64,000 nt of DNA from Lewinellaceae bacterium. GTDB lineage: Bacteria > Bacteroidota > Bacteroidia > Chitinophagales > Saprospiraceae. The notes below the pieces were generated by a model. That model saw nothing but the letters and a program-made list of their open reading frames with translations. It had not been told where the DNA came from and made no database searches. Where the stretch lies: NCBI GenBank assembly GCA_020636255.1, contig JACJYE010000002.1, forward strand, positions 310,001-374,000, read 5' to 3'. The position numbers and the translations under genes are program-made. Positions 16,801-24,674 of this stretch are shown one piece after another (position 1 is the stretch's first letter; every line of letters begins with the position of its first letter).

Positions 16801-18505
16801 CCTGGGCGAACAGCTGTTTGAAGTAGTTGGCCAGGTGTTGCGACTGATGCGACAGGGCCGCCAAAGGCGTATCGGCCCCCATAGAGCCGATGGGCTCTTC
16901 ACCTGCCTCGGCCATTGGGGTAAGCAGAATTTTCAGGTCTTCCCGGCTAAAGCCGTGCAGTTGCTGGTTGCGGAAAAGCGTTTTTTCGTCCAGCTCCAGA
17001 ACGGGCTCGGGATGAGCGGGAAGCGCGTCCAGCGCAATTCGGTGGGCTTTCAGCCATTCTTCATACGGGCGGTTGCGGCAAACGATGCCTTTCAGTTCCT
17101 CGTCGCCCACGATGCGGTTCTCATCCAGGTCGGCTATGAGGATACGCCCGGGCTGCAGGCGGCCTTTTTGTACCACCCTGGCCTGGTCGACAGGCAGGGC
17201 GCCGGCCTCGGAAGCTACGATCAGCACGTTGTCGTCGGTAAGGCACCAGCGGGAAGGGCGAAGGCCGTTGCGGTCGAGGGTTGCGCCCACGAGGATGCCA
17301 TCGGTAAAACAAATGGATGCCGGCCCGTCCCAGGGTTCCATGATGGTTTTGTGGTATTCGTAAAAACCCTTTTTAAAGGCAGGCATCTGCTCATCGTGCT
17401 GCCAGGCTTCGGGGATCATCATCATGAGCGCGTGCGGCAGGCTGAAGCCGCTGAGCACCAGGAATTCCAGCACGTTGTCGAAATTGCCGGAATCGGATAG
17501 GTGTTCACCACATATAGGTTTGAGCCGCTCCAGTTCCTCATCTGTGAAAAGCGTTGACTTCAGCAGTTTCTCCTTGGACATCCACCAGTTCAGGTTGCCC
17601 GTTATGGTATTGATCTCGCCGTTGTGGGCGATGTAGCGGAAGGGTTGTGAAAGCTTCCATTTGGGGGCCGTATTGGTGGAAAAACGACTGTGGACCAGCG
17701 CAATGGCCGACTCGCACAGGCCGTCGTGCAGGTCGGGAAAATACGGGCGCACCTGGTAGGTGGTCAGTTGCCCTTTATAGAGCACCGTCTTGTATGAAAA
17801 AGAGGCGATGTAGAAATGATCTCTCGACTGGGGATAGGTCTTATGAATGTTATGGGTAGAAAATTTGCGCAGCACATACAGGCGGCGTTCCAGGGCCCGG
17901 CGATCCATTTTTTCGATAGGCCTGATGAATACCTGCTCCATACGGGGCTCGACGGAAACTGCCGACTCGCCGAGGTTTTCGTTATCGGTAGGCACTTTGC
18001 GGTAGCCCAACAATTCGAAACCCAGCTCATCAACATAGTCGTCGAAGAGGACCCGGCACTGCTGGCGCAGGGTGCGTTCGGCCGGAAAGAATATGACGCC
18101 GACGCCATACGCTCCGAACTCGGGCAGATTGAAGCCCTGTTCGCGGCATTTTTTTACAAAAAACTCATGCGGCGTCTGGATGAGGATGCCTGCCCCGTCA
18201 CCGGTATTGGGTTCGCAGCCACATGCTCCCCGGTGTTCCATATTCGTCAGCATCAACAGGGCGTCTTCAATGAGCTGATGTGACCTGACCCCGTTCAGGT
18301 TGGCGATCAGCCCTGTGCCGCAGGAATCTTTCTCCAGCTGAGGTACATAGAGCCCCTGCTGAGCAGGATCATTTTCAGGTTCTTCTTTCAGTAGCGTCCG
18401 TTGTTGGCCTTGGTCCATAAGTGATTCAGTTTCTATTTTTGATAAATGAGGCAGGCCAGGCGTGGCCAGGGTGTCTTCAAGGGTTAAGCGGGGTGTGGCG
18501 TTCAT
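13862..18505 (-). CDS. gltB: Glutamate synthase large subunit
   Basis: The 1,547-residue alpha subunit has the standard order: a class II glutamine amidotransferase domain whose nucleophile is Cys62 (EKDSCGTGLIANL) after a 61-residue propeptide, a central domain, an FMN-binding synthase domain (GGTGASPLTSIRHAGLPWEL), a 3Fe-4S cluster site (CIMMRKCHLNTCPVG), and a C-terminal GXGXG beta-helix (GGIVVVLGHTGKNFAAGMSG). The propeptide is longer than in E. coli; an internal ATG at codon 30 (MDQGQQRTLL) would give a shorter one. It releases ammonia from glutamine and channels it to 2-oxoglutarate. It is first in the operon with gltD and reads away from a 559-bp region shared with a divergent oxidase. 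Confidence 0.97.
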   Translation of the reverse strand: MNATPRLTLEDTLATPGLPHLSKIETESLMDQGQQRTLLKEEPENDPAQQGLYVPQLEKDSCGTGLIANLNGVRSHQLIEDALLMLTNMEHRGACGCEPNTGDGAGILIQTPHEFFVKKCREQGFNLPEFGAYGVGVIFFPAERTLRQQCRVLFDDYVDELGFELLGYRKVPTDNENLGESAVSVEPRMEQVFIRPIEKMDRRALERRLYVLRKFSTHNIHKTYPQSRDHFYIASFSYKTVLYKGQLTTYQVRPYFPDLHDGLCESAIALVHSRFSTNTAPKWKLSQPFRYIAHNGEINTITGNLNWWMSKEKLLKSTLFTDEELERLKPICGEHLSDSGNFDNVLEFLVLSGFSLPHALMMMIPEAWQHDEQMPAFKKGFYEYHKTIMEPWDGPASICFTDGILVGATLDRNGLRPSRWCLTDDNVLIVASEAGALPVDQARVVQKGRLQPGRILIADLDENRIVGDEELKGIVCRNRPYEEWLKAHRIALDALPAHPEPVLELDEKTLFRNQQLHGFSREDLKILLTPMAEAGEEPIGSMGADTPLAALSHQSQHLANYFKQLFAQVTNPPIDPIRERSVMSLHAMLGGAGNILDITPERASFIHLETPVLANAELIKIRHLHHPNYKSGVIDIVFKADGQEGRMEAALDHICAVAEDLARNGVNILVLSDRNADPYRAPIPSLLAVGAVHHHLIRKGLRSLTSIVVEAGDVRETHHFATLIGYGASAVNPYMAYATIAGLKKQGAFEKTVKLEKLISLYIKAVGKGLLKIMSKIGISTLQSYQGAQIFEILGLNKEVADKCFYGSVSRIQGIGFDGIAREVLARHRMAFPEKAVANAQLDVGGVYQWKRRGEAHLLNPQTIHLLQYATRKEDYQAFRKYAKLINEQSEQAMTLRGLLAFRKGEKIPLKEVEPAESIMKRFATGAMSFGSISHEAHTTLAIAMNRIGAKSNSGEGGEDEIRFERKPNGDWERSAIKQVASGRFGVTSHYLANADELQIKMAQGAKPGEGGQLPGHKVDDWIGRVRHSTPGVGLISPPPHHDIYSIEDLAQLIFDLKNANPRARINVKLVSKAGVGIIASGVAKAHADAILISGHDGGTGASPLTSIRHAGLPWELGLAETQQTLVKNKLRDRVVVQTDGQIRTGRDLAIATLLGAEEWGIATAALVVEGCIMMRKCHLNTCPVGIATQDPELRKRFEGNPEHVITFFRFLAEDLREIMAELGFRTVREMVGRVEMLKLKQKIEHWKYRGLDLSPILYKEPADESVGQCKLVEQDHGISQVLDRKLIEYSRLALDEGAPISTTFPIRNTDRAVGAMLSNEISRKYGGAGLPDGTIRFRFRGSAGQSFGAFNAPGLEFTLEGEANDYFGKGLSGARLIAVPDRDAKFEPSENIIIGNVAFYGATAGEAYIHGMAGERFCVRNSGVKAVVEGIGDHGCEYMTGGIVVVLGHTGKNFAAGMSGGIAYVYNPDGGFNKQANMEMVGLDPMEEEDFLRLRALIRNHFKYTGSPAALGILEDWDAQKGAFTKVMPSDYKAVLQKRKAEQVVL

Positions 18506-19064
18506 GCGGTGGCAGCTTCGCCGCCCACCTGTACTACAAAGTAGCGTTCAAAAAATGAACTGTCGGGTTTGTTACGCCTGTTAGCGCAATGACGATAATC
18601 TGGTTGGACTGGAATGGGCAAACAAACGGAGCAGCCATTTGGGGCCCGGATCGGTGGCCTGTTGTGGGATCGAATCTGGCGGTTTTGCTGCTCTTTTAGC
18701 CTCAGAAGAGTAAATTTTTCAGCTCAACTCCTGCCGGGGCGAAAGTCGAAGATAATGCCTTTTTCGAAAATTAGTTTGTAATTAAAACGAACCAGTGATG
18801 CAAAAGTTTTAAAAACTACGATTCCCAGTTGTAAAAGATGCAAAAAAAGGGCGAGATTTCAGAAAAAAAACCAATCTACTATCTTGGTTTTTTATTCTGC
18901 CTGGAGCAATATTTCAGGTGTTTTATTTTATTTTTACTTGCTTTTTTAAAATTAACCGCCGGTGATATTTTAGGTAGCTGAAACCGTGGTGAAAGCGGCA
19001 GTGGTTTGCCATTACAATGGCTAAGCCCACAGGACTGAACACAAACCGAAAAGCAACAACAGTT
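18506..19064. other. Divergent intergenic region upstream of gltB and the flavoprotein oxidase
   Basis: This 559-bp AT-rich stretch has no convincing gene. On the minus strand TATCTTCG (18747-18754) resembles a Bacteroidota -7 box (TAnnTTTG) and could start gltB with a leader of about 235 bases. AAAAAACCA and TGGTTTTTT arms (about 18866-18893) form a weak A/T-rich hairpin that may insulate the two units. Confidence 0.4.
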
Positions 19065-20243
19065 ATGTCTGTAAAAACCCTGATCATCGGTGGCGGCATC
19101 TTCGGCATCACGGCGGCAGTAGAGCTCAACCGAAGAGGCCACGAGGTGCACCTTTTCGATCAGGGCCCCCTCCCCCACCCGGATGCGGCCTCGACGGACA
19201 TTAACAAAATGATCCGTGCGGACTATGGGGCCGATGCGTTTTACACCCGCCTCATGCTAAACGCCTTTGAAGGATGGGAACGATGGAACAAAGCCTGGCC
19301 GCGCCCGCTTTTCCACCAAACGGGTTTTCTGCTGCTTACCCAAGAAGCGATCGAAGTAAGCGGTTTCGAAATGGATAGCCTCAACACCCTTCGGGAAAGC
19401 GGCATACCTGTCGAACGCCTCAGCCCTGAGCAGATCCGGGGCCGGTATCCACAGTGGAAGCCAGGATGTTATGTCGATGGCTACTTCAACCCATTAGGCG
19501 GGTGGGCCGAAAGCGGGGCCGTTGTCGCTCAATTGGTAGAGGTAGCCCGGCGTGAAGGCGTACGCCTGCACGAAGGAGAAAGCTTCAAATATTTCCTGGA
19601 AAACGGCGATTCGGTGCGGGGTATCATCACAGTCGAAAACGATGTATACGCCGCCGATTTCACCATCATGGCAGCCGGCGCCTGGGCGCCTGAATACGTT
19701 CCTGAACTGAAAGGGAAAATATGGGCCAGCGGCCATCCCGTATACATCCTTCAACCAAAGGACGCCGCTTCCTATCGCGGTGATCGCTTCCCGGGCTGGG
19801 CATCCGATATTTCCCGTACAGGTTGGTACGGCTTTCCCGCTACTGCCGACGGGGCCGTCAAGATCGCCAACCACGGCCCTGGTACCCGCGTGGGCCCTTT
19901 GGAAAAAAGGGAAGTGCCGGAGGAATTATTCCCCAAGTTTCAGGATTTCCTGTTCAGCCACCTGCCCGGACTGCTAGAAGCCCCGGTAACCGGCACGCGC
20001 CTCTGCCTGTATACCGACACCTGGGACGGCGATTTTTACATCTGCCATCATCCCGCCAAACAAGGCCTGGTGATCGCCACCGGCTGCAGCGGGCACGCCT
20101 TTAAGTTCGCCCCGGTACTGGGCGAGATCATTGCCGATGTAACGGAAGGCAAGGAAAATGCTTTTGCACACAGGTTCAGGTGGCGGGAAAAAGGGGCTAA
20201 AAAGGGAGAAGCCGCTCGGTATAAAGGAGATAGCAGGCAGTAA
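19065..20243 (+). CDS. FAD-dependent oxidoreductase, monomeric sarcosine oxidase/DAO family
   Basis: The 392-residue protein begins at ATG 19065 (MSVKTLIIGGGIFGITAAVE), putting the Rossmann GxGxxG at the N-terminus as in the family; the ATG at 19017 would add 16 unrelated residues. The DAO fold continues to ATGCSGHAFKFAPVLGE near the C-terminus. Cys314 in RLCLYTDTWDGDF aligns with the cysteine that covalently binds FAD in monomeric sarcosine oxidase and N-methyltryptophan oxidase. It probably oxidises an N-methyl or secondary amino acid, releasing H2O2. The exact substrate is unknown. It stands alone, ending in a terminator hairpin. Confidence 0.88.
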   Translation: MSVKTLIIGGGIFGITAAVELNRRGHEVHLFDQGPLPHPDAASTDINKMIRADYGADAFYTRLMLNAFEGWERWNKAWPRPLFHQTGFLLLTQEAIEVSGFEMDSLNTLRESGIPVERLSPEQIRGRYPQWKPGCYVDGYFNPLGGWAESGAVVAQLVEVARREGVRLHEGESFKYFLENGDSVRGIITVENDVYAADFTIMAAGAWAPEYVPELKGKIWASGHPVYILQPKDAASYRGDRFPGWASDISRTGWYGFPATADGAVKIANHGPGTRVGPLEKREVPEELFPKFQDFLFSHLPGLLEAPVTGTRLCLYTDTWDGDFYICHHPAKQGLVIATGCSGHAFKFAPVLGEIIADVTEGKENAFAHRFRWREKGAKKGEAARYKGDSRQ

Positions 20244-20254
20244 GCTTCAAAAAA

Positions 20255-20285
20255 AAAGCTACCCGGAACGGATCCCGGGTAGTAG
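20255..20285 (+). terminator. Rho-independent-like terminator of the oxidase gene
   Basis: CTACCCGG and CCGGGTAG form an 8-bp GC-rich stem around AACGGATC, 18 bases after the stop at 20243, preceded by a run of nine A residues. The 3' U-tract is weak. Confidence 0.6.
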
Positions 20286-20679
20286 AACAAAGTTAGCAAG
20301 GGGGTTAAAATTCTTGTTAGGCCCTGTATTTAAAAAACACTTTTAAAGTGTAGCCGTGAAGGCACTACACGCTGAAAACCCGGTAGGTTTGCTTAAGGAG
20401 TAAATAAGCAATACCGGAATTTTTATGCATATCTGAAGGAAAAGAGGAGAAAGCCCATGGATATCGGCGCTACTCCAGGCGTGCACATTTGAAATGAAAG
20501 TTGAGGCCGCAGCCTTATAAGGCTATAAAGCGTTTTACGGGGGGGAACCCACTTAGGGAAGAGAAATGTGTATTCTTTTCATATTTTGAATAATGTACAA
20601 ATGTAAAATTATAATTCGTTAAAAAAAAGTTATGAGACATAAAAAATGCCAGCGGCCAATTTATCCGTTGCATTCCCCA
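20286..20679. other. Intergenic region with possible structured RNA, no gene recognised
   Basis: No reading frame here looks coding. Hairpin-forming pieces include GTGTAG and CTACAC (about 20347-20369), CCGGTA and TACCGG (about 20380-20417), and GCCTTATAAGGC (20513-20524). The last ~100 bases before 20680 are very AT-rich. A small RNA is conceivable but no known family is recognised. Confidence 0.35.
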
Positions 20680-21669
20680 CTACTCGCTTTCCTCCGGATA
20701 CACCAGCCCGATCTCTGCCCGTATCGCGTCCAGCAACGCTATCAGGCTGAGGCTGAAACGCAGCGGCATTGCAGGGCTCTCTTTCAGGCCTGAGCTCAGG
20801 CAACGCATCACTTCCTGTGCTTCATAGGAATAACCGTTCGTCTTCCAATCGAAGTGGAAATCCAGGGGACGGCCTTCGTTGCTGACCAGGCTCATACTGG
20901 TAGGCTCGTGCCAGCGGGTATGCAGGTGTATAGCCCCTTCTTCGCCATAGATAAAAGCTTCTGTTTTCGTACGTGCCCGGATTGTGGAATGCAGATGGGC
21001 CATCCGCCCGTCGGAATACCGGAAGAGCATACCGCATTCTTCATCGACCCCCGTAGTACCGATATGGGCCAGCGCTTTTATCGTATCGGGATAGCCCAGC
21101 ACCAGTAATGCCAGAAAGACGGGATAAATGCCGATGTCCAGTAAAGAGCCGCCACCGAGCTGAGGGTTGTAGAGCCGCCCCTGAGGGTCGAATGGCGCCC
21201 TGAACCCGAAATCGGCTTTGACCGCCAACACCTGTCCGATAGCCCCGTTCCCAATAAGCTCCAGCGCTTTGAGCGTAGTAGGCAGAAAACGCGTCCACAA
21301 GGCCTCCATCAGGAAAGTATCGTGCTCGCGGGCCGTGGCGATCATCTCCCGCACCTGGTTAGCGTTCAGCGCGAAAGGCTTCTCACAAAGCACCGGCAGG
21401 CCAGCTCGGAGGCACATCAGCGTATGCTCGTAATGGCCCGTATGCGGGCTGGCGATATAAACAGCGTCCAGATCCGGGCATCCCAGTATCTCTTCATAAC
21501 TGCCAAAAGCATACGAGGCCCCATACTGCCCGGCAAAGCTACGGGCCCGATCTTCGGAGCGCGACGCCACCGCATGCAGCCTGGCATGCTCGGTATGGCC
21601 AATATCCTGAGCAAATTTATGCGCGATCCGGCCAGGGCCTATAATCCCCCAATTGAAGGTCTTTGTCAT
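20680..21669 (-). CDS. Gfo/Idh/MocA family NAD(P)-dependent oxidoreductase
   Basis: The 329-residue protein starts MTKTFNWGIIGPGRIAHKFA, an N-terminal Rossmann fold with GxGxIA. The hallmark CEKPFALN (Lys and Pro of the EKP motif) is present, followed by the C-terminal alpha/beta substrate domain (LGGGSLLDIGIYPVFLALLV). The closest recognisable subgroup is trans-1,2-dihydrobenzene-1,2-diol/D-xylose dehydrogenase-like. It probably oxidises a sugar or cyclic polyol in the cytoplasm; the substrate is unknown. It follows the spermidine-synthase-like gene on the same strand, but a 14-bp tandem repeat array separates them. Confidence 0.88.
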   Translation of the reverse strand: MTKTFNWGIIGPGRIAHKFAQDIGHTEHARLHAVASRSEDRARSFAGQYGASYAFGSYEEILGCPDLDAVYIASPHTGHYEHTLMCLRAGLPVLCEKPFALNANQVREMIATAREHDTFLMEALWTRFLPTTLKALELIGNGAIGQVLAVKADFGFRAPFDPQGRLYNPQLGGGSLLDIGIYPVFLALLVLGYPDTIKALAHIGTTGVDEECGMLFRYSDGRMAHLHSTIRARTKTEAFIYGEEGAIHLHTRWHEPTSMSLVSNEGRPLDFHFDWKTNGYSYEAQEVMRCLSSGLKESPAMPLRFSLSLIALLDAIRAEIGLVYPEESE

Positions 21670-21700
21670 GGTTCAATGCTTCTTATGTACTTTACTTTCT

Positions 21701-21815
21701 CCTTTAACCTTCACCCTTTAACCTTCACCCTTTAACCTTGTCCCTTTAACCTTGTCCCTTTAACCTTGTCCCTTTAACCTTGTCCCTTTAACCTTGTCCC
21801 TTTAACCTTCACCCT
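21701..21815. repeat. 14-bp tandem repeat array (about 8 copies)
   Basis: The unit CCCTTTAACCTTGT repeats head to tail; the outer copies have CA in place of GT (CCCTTTAACCTTCA). It lies between two minus-strand genes and runs into the last codons and stop of the spermidine-synthase-like gene (stop 21809-21811). It is a likely site of slipped-strand length change. Confidence 0.9.
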
Positions 21816-22477
21816 TCCCTGTTAAGCAATATCCAGTTGCCTTGCACATCCATGTAGGAGCCTTCGGGAAAAGCAGCGCGAAAAGGCCCCTCGAAAAAAA
21901 CGTGCGCCTTCTTCAGGTCGTCATCCTGGGCTGCCAGGCGGTTGTACAGCAGCAACCCACCCGGATTGAGGCTATCGCGCAGGGCAGTGAGAAATTCAGG
22001 CGTTTCGAACTGGGAAGGCACTACGTCATCAAGGAAGATATCCATGCAGATCATATCATAACGCTCCTCGTTCTGAAGCATAAACGCAAAGGCATCTGCA
22101 CAAATAGTAGTAACGGGCGACTCCAGCTCATCCAGGCCATAGCGGTTGGCGAGGTAAATGACGTTTTCATCCAGCTCCACGGCCGTGTACCGGTACTCGC
22201 GGCCAAACCGCCGCTCCAGGATCAGGGGCACGCTACCCAAACCGAGGCCCAGCACCAGCACATCGCGGCCGGGCAGGCTATCGAGCGGCAAGCGCTGAAA
22301 GGCGTACAGGAAATTGGTGTACAGGTCTTCGAAGGAATAAACGGCATTAGCCGTGGAGAGCTGGTATCGCCCCTTTTTCAGGCTTACATACAGATGAGGG
22401 TTGTAGCTGCTTGGCGCACTCTCAACGTGCAGCTCGAAAAGATAACTCAGCCATTTTTTCCAGTGCGGCGGTTGCAA
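21809..22477 (-). CDS. Spermidine synthase-like methyltransferase-fold protein
   Basis: The 222-residue protein has a Rossmann-like core of the spermidine synthase family: motif I VLVLGLGLGSVPLIL, acidic strand-2 end YTAVELDENVI, YDMICMDIFLDD as motif III, and LNPGGLLLYN. It lacks the Tyr/Asp polyamine-site motifs of true SpeE, so decarboxylated-SAM transfer is doubtful; a SAM-dependent role is inferred. The C-terminal residues NWILLNREG and the stop come from the edge of the tandem repeat array. It lies 42 bases downstream of the GlmU-like gene, a probable operon. Actual substrate unknown. Confidence 0.8.
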   Translation of the reverse strand: MQPPHWKKWLSYLFELHVESAPSSYNPHLYVSLKKGRYQLSTANAVYSFEDLYTNFLYAFQRLPLDSLPGRDVLVLGLGLGSVPLILERRFGREYRYTAVELDENVIYLANRYGLDELESPVTTICADAFAFMLQNEERYDMICMDIFLDDVVPSQFETPEFLTALRDSLNPGGLLLYNRLAAQDDDLKKAHVFFEGPFRAAFPEGSYMDVQGNWILLNREG

Positions 22478-22519
22478 AAGGATGTATGTTAAGTAGTGTT
22501 CAACATTCAGCGTTCATAT

Positions 22520-23728
22520 CTACCCCTTCTCCCACCGCCGGTATTTGGCGGTGTCTTCATAGATCCGGAGCAGGATGAGGCGGTCCGGAATGTCCAGGTC
22601 AATATCCCGCCGGGCCATAACGCGCTCGGCGGTGGCCAGGGCCTTGTCGGTGCTAAAGGTTTGCAGCGCGTGCTTGCCCCCCATAGAAAAGGAGGGGATG
22701 AAGTTGCGCGGGAAACCTTCGCCGTAGATATTGCAGCAGATCCCGACGACGGTGCCGGTATTGAACATCGTATTGATGCCTGCTTTGGAGTGGTCGCCCA
22801 TAAAAAGGCCGCAAAACTGCTGGCCCGTAGGCGCGAAACGCTCCTCGGGATAACTCCACAGGCGGACTTCTTCATAGCTGTTCTTGAGGTTGGAGACGTT
22901 GGTGTCGGCGCCGAGGTTGCACCATTCTCCGATGACGGAATTGCCGAGATAGCCTTCGTGGCCTTTGTTGGAATACCCCATGATGACGGAGTTGTTGATC
23001 TCTCCGCCGGCCCGGCAGTAGGGCCCTATCGTCGTCGCCCCGTAGATCTTGGCGCCCATTTTGACCACAGCGCCTTCTCCTACCGACAGGGCGCCGCGGA
23101 TGAGGCAGCCTTCCATTACCAGGGCATTGCGGCCGATGTAAACCGGGCCGTTCTCCGTATTAATAGTACAGCATTCCATCCTGGCCCCCTCTTCCAGGAA
23201 TATCCGCTCAGGCGGGCCGACAACCCGGTTGGTCCCGCTCAGGGGCTCCGATTTGCGGCCTCGTGTCAGGAGCTCGAAATCTGCTTCGATAGCCCGGGCA
23301 TTGAGTCCGTATATGTCCCATAGGTTGTCCAGTTTGAGGTAGTCGGTGCCCTCCAGGTCAAAGCCGCGCAATTCGCCGATGTCGTCGTCTTCGATCAGGC
23401 GTTCGATCTGCTCTTCGTCCAGCTTGGCCACGATGAGTTCTTCACCGCGCAGGAAAGCTTCGTTAAAATCCATCTGCTGGATCAGCCGGACGAGCTGGGG
23501 GGACGGCATAGCCGAGCCATTGATGATATAGTTGGCCTTGCCATGGTCGATTGGGTATTTCTCAGCCAGGTAATCCTGGGTGATATAGGCTACAGGGCCG
23601 TCGAGCCAGCGCTCCCATTTCTCTCTGATCCTCAAGGTGCCGACGCGTAGTTCGCAGGACGGGCGGGTATAGGTCAGGGGCAGGAGGCGGTCCCGCACTT
23701 CATTGTCAAAGAGGATGATATTGGCCAT
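22520..23728 (-). CDS. GlmU-like sugar nucleotidyl/acetyltransferase (Bacteroidota type)
   Basis: The 402-residue protein has a degenerate N-terminal nucleotidyltransferase domain (MANIILFDNEVRDRLLPLTY, TRPSCELRVGTLRIREKWE) and a C-terminal left-handed beta-helix of hexapeptide repeats (YIGRNALVMEGCLIRG, VGEGAVVKMGAKIYGA, GAKIYGATTIGPYCRAGG). This organisation matches the GlmU-like family of Bacteroidota, which is thought to supply UDP-GlcNAc or another activated amino sugar for the envelope. The N-terminal GxG loop of canonical GlmU is not obvious, so the activity is inferred from family only. It is followed by the spermidine-synthase-like gene on the same strand. Confidence 0.85.
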   Translation of the reverse strand: MANIILFDNEVRDRLLPLTYTRPSCELRVGTLRIREKWERWLDGPVAYITQDYLAEKYPIDHGKANYIINGSAMPSPQLVRLIQQMDFNEAFLRGEELIVAKLDEEQIERLIEDDDIGELRGFDLEGTDYLKLDNLWDIYGLNARAIEADFELLTRGRKSEPLSGTNRVVGPPERIFLEEGARMECCTINTENGPVYIGRNALVMEGCLIRGALSVGEGAVVKMGAKIYGATTIGPYCRAGGEINNSVIMGYSNKGHEGYLGNSVIGEWCNLGADTNVSNLKNSYEEVRLWSYPEERFAPTGQQFCGLFMGDHSKAGINTMFNTGTVVGICCNIYGEGFPRNFIPSFSMGGKHALQTFSTDKALATAERVMARRDIDLDIPDRLILLRIYEDTAKYRRWEKG

Positions 23729-23767
23729 AGCTCGTGTTTTAAGGGGTACAGCCGGGGAGGCTGGGTA

Positions 23768-23775
23768 TAAAGATA
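23768..23775 (-). promoter_or_regulatory. Candidate -7 element of the GlmU-like gene
   Basis: Minus-strand TATCTTTA fits the Bacteroidota -7 consensus TAnnTTTG at seven of eight positions. It lies 40 bases before the ATG at 23728 and directly beside the rpmE2 terminator. Confidence 0.4.
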
Positions 23776-23813
23776 AAAAAAAGCCCCGATCGCGAGGAAA
23801 GGGACTTTTTGCC
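23774..23813 (-). terminator. Rho-independent terminator of rpmE2
   Basis: On the minus strand AAAAAGTCCC pairs with GGGGCTTTTT around a C/T-rich loop, followed by a T-run. It comes about 25 bases after the rpmE2 stop. Confidence 0.75.
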
Positions 23814-23836
23814 TTTATCTTTTAACAGGCTGGCGA

Positions 23837-24103
23837 TCAGGAATTCTTCGCGAAACGAGAGTTGGCAAACTTCTTGTTGAACTTGTCGATCCGGCCCGCC
23901 GTGTCCACGAACTTCATCTTGCCCGTGAAGAAAGGGTGCGAGTAGCTGGATATCTCCAGCTTCACCATCGGGTACTCTTTGCCGTCTTCCCAGGTGATGG
24001 TGTCTTTCGTCGGCGCGCAGGAGCGCGTGATGAAAGAATCGCCCGAGGAGAAATCCTTGAAAACGACCATTCTGTATTGCTTCGGATGGATATCTTTTTT
24101 CAT
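23837..24103 (-). CDS. rpmE2: 50S ribosomal protein L31 type B
   Basis: The 88-residue protein MKKDIHPKQYRMVVFKDFSS is full length for L31 type B. The zinc-binding CxxC of type A is absent (only one Cys, in TRSCAPTKDTI), and the C-terminal insertion (HPFFTGKMKFVDTAGRIDKF) is present, both typical of the Zn-independent paralog (YkgM type). It is part of the large ribosomal subunit and bridges to the small subunit. It is monocistronic, with its own TAnnTTTG promoter and terminator. Confidence 0.97.
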   Translation of the reverse strand: MKKDIHPKQYRMVVFKDFSSGDSFITRSCAPTKDTITWEDGKEYPMVKLEISSYSHPFFTGKMKFVDTAGRIDKFNKKFANSRFAKNS

Positions 24104-24131
24104 GTCTCAATCTTTTCTTCTTAACAGGGGG

Positions 24132-24139
24132 CAAAGATA
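24132..24139 (-). promoter_or_regulatory. -7 promoter element of rpmE2
   Basis: Minus-strand TATCTTTG is an exact match to TAnnTTTG, 29 bases before the start codon. The -33 region (TTTTTAAAC) is a poor match to TTTG. Confidence 0.65.
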
Positions 24140-24322
24140 CATTTTTCTCTTCAGTTTAAAAAGCGGTATTCTAAAATATTCTGCCCAAATATAAAAAACG
24201 ACGTAGGCGGCTTATTTATCTACTTCTAAAGAAGGGGTATCCTATTGAATTTTTCCTCAAAAAATCTTATCTTAAAAGAGGTGAATACGATACGTGATTG
24301 TTAATCCTTTAAATTACCGGGT

Positions 24323-24502
24323 ATGAATAGCCAATATGTTCCTTCCCTGCGAGGCCTGGGCTTATGGGCCGGTGTCGGTATTGCCATTGGGATTGCTTTA
24401 GGTATAGCCCTTCAGCATGTAGCATTAGGCATCCTGCTCGGCCTACCTTTGGGCCTTGTCATGGCCATCGTCAGCCGTGAGCTGCACAACCATTGGAATT
24501 AG
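24323..24502 (+). CDS. Small hydrophobic membrane protein, 59 residues
   Basis: ATG 24323 to TAG 24502 encodes a short protein (MNSQYVPSLRGLGLWAGVGI at the start) with two Gly/Leu-rich membrane segments (GVGIAIGIALGIALQHVALG and ILLGLPLGLVMAIV) and a basic tail (SRELHNHWN). The strong hydrophobicity and the absence of a competing frame support it as real. It resembles the glycine-zipper-like miniprotein at 56889-57059 in size and layout. Function is unknown. It stands alone upstream of the NUDIX gene. Confidence 0.6.
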   Translation: MNSQYVPSLRGLGLWAGVGIAIGIALGIALQHVALGILLGLPLGLVMAIVSRELHNHWN

Positions 24503-24575
24503 TTGCAGCAAGTTTATGCTGCAAAGATGACGGCCCGTGTCTCGGCGCTGAAGCCGTGCGAAAGCGACTGGGCCG

Positions 24576-24595
24576 TTAGAGCTTGTTTGGATGCC
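24576..24595 (+). repeat. Solo terminal-repeat sequence (TTAGAGCTTGTTTGGATGCC)
   Basis: This matches the inverted-repeat ends of the element at 25193-25275, and similar ends at 27995 and 57115. With the 25258-25275 end it brackets the NUDIX gene as inverted repeats about 700 bases apart. Confidence 0.6.
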
Positions 24596-24674
24596 GCACA
24601 TCCCGCCCTTATCCGTATATTCATGCTCAGTTTGGAATGAGGGCCTGCCATGGCCTGGTAAAATATGTGCCTCT

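Noticed and set aside
18879..19178. Minus-strand frame upstream of the oxidase
   Set aside because: It overlaps the start of the oxidase and has no plausible protein features.
21701..21815. Possible CRISPR array
   Set aside because: The units are only 14 bp and abut one another with no spacers; it is a simple tandem repeat.
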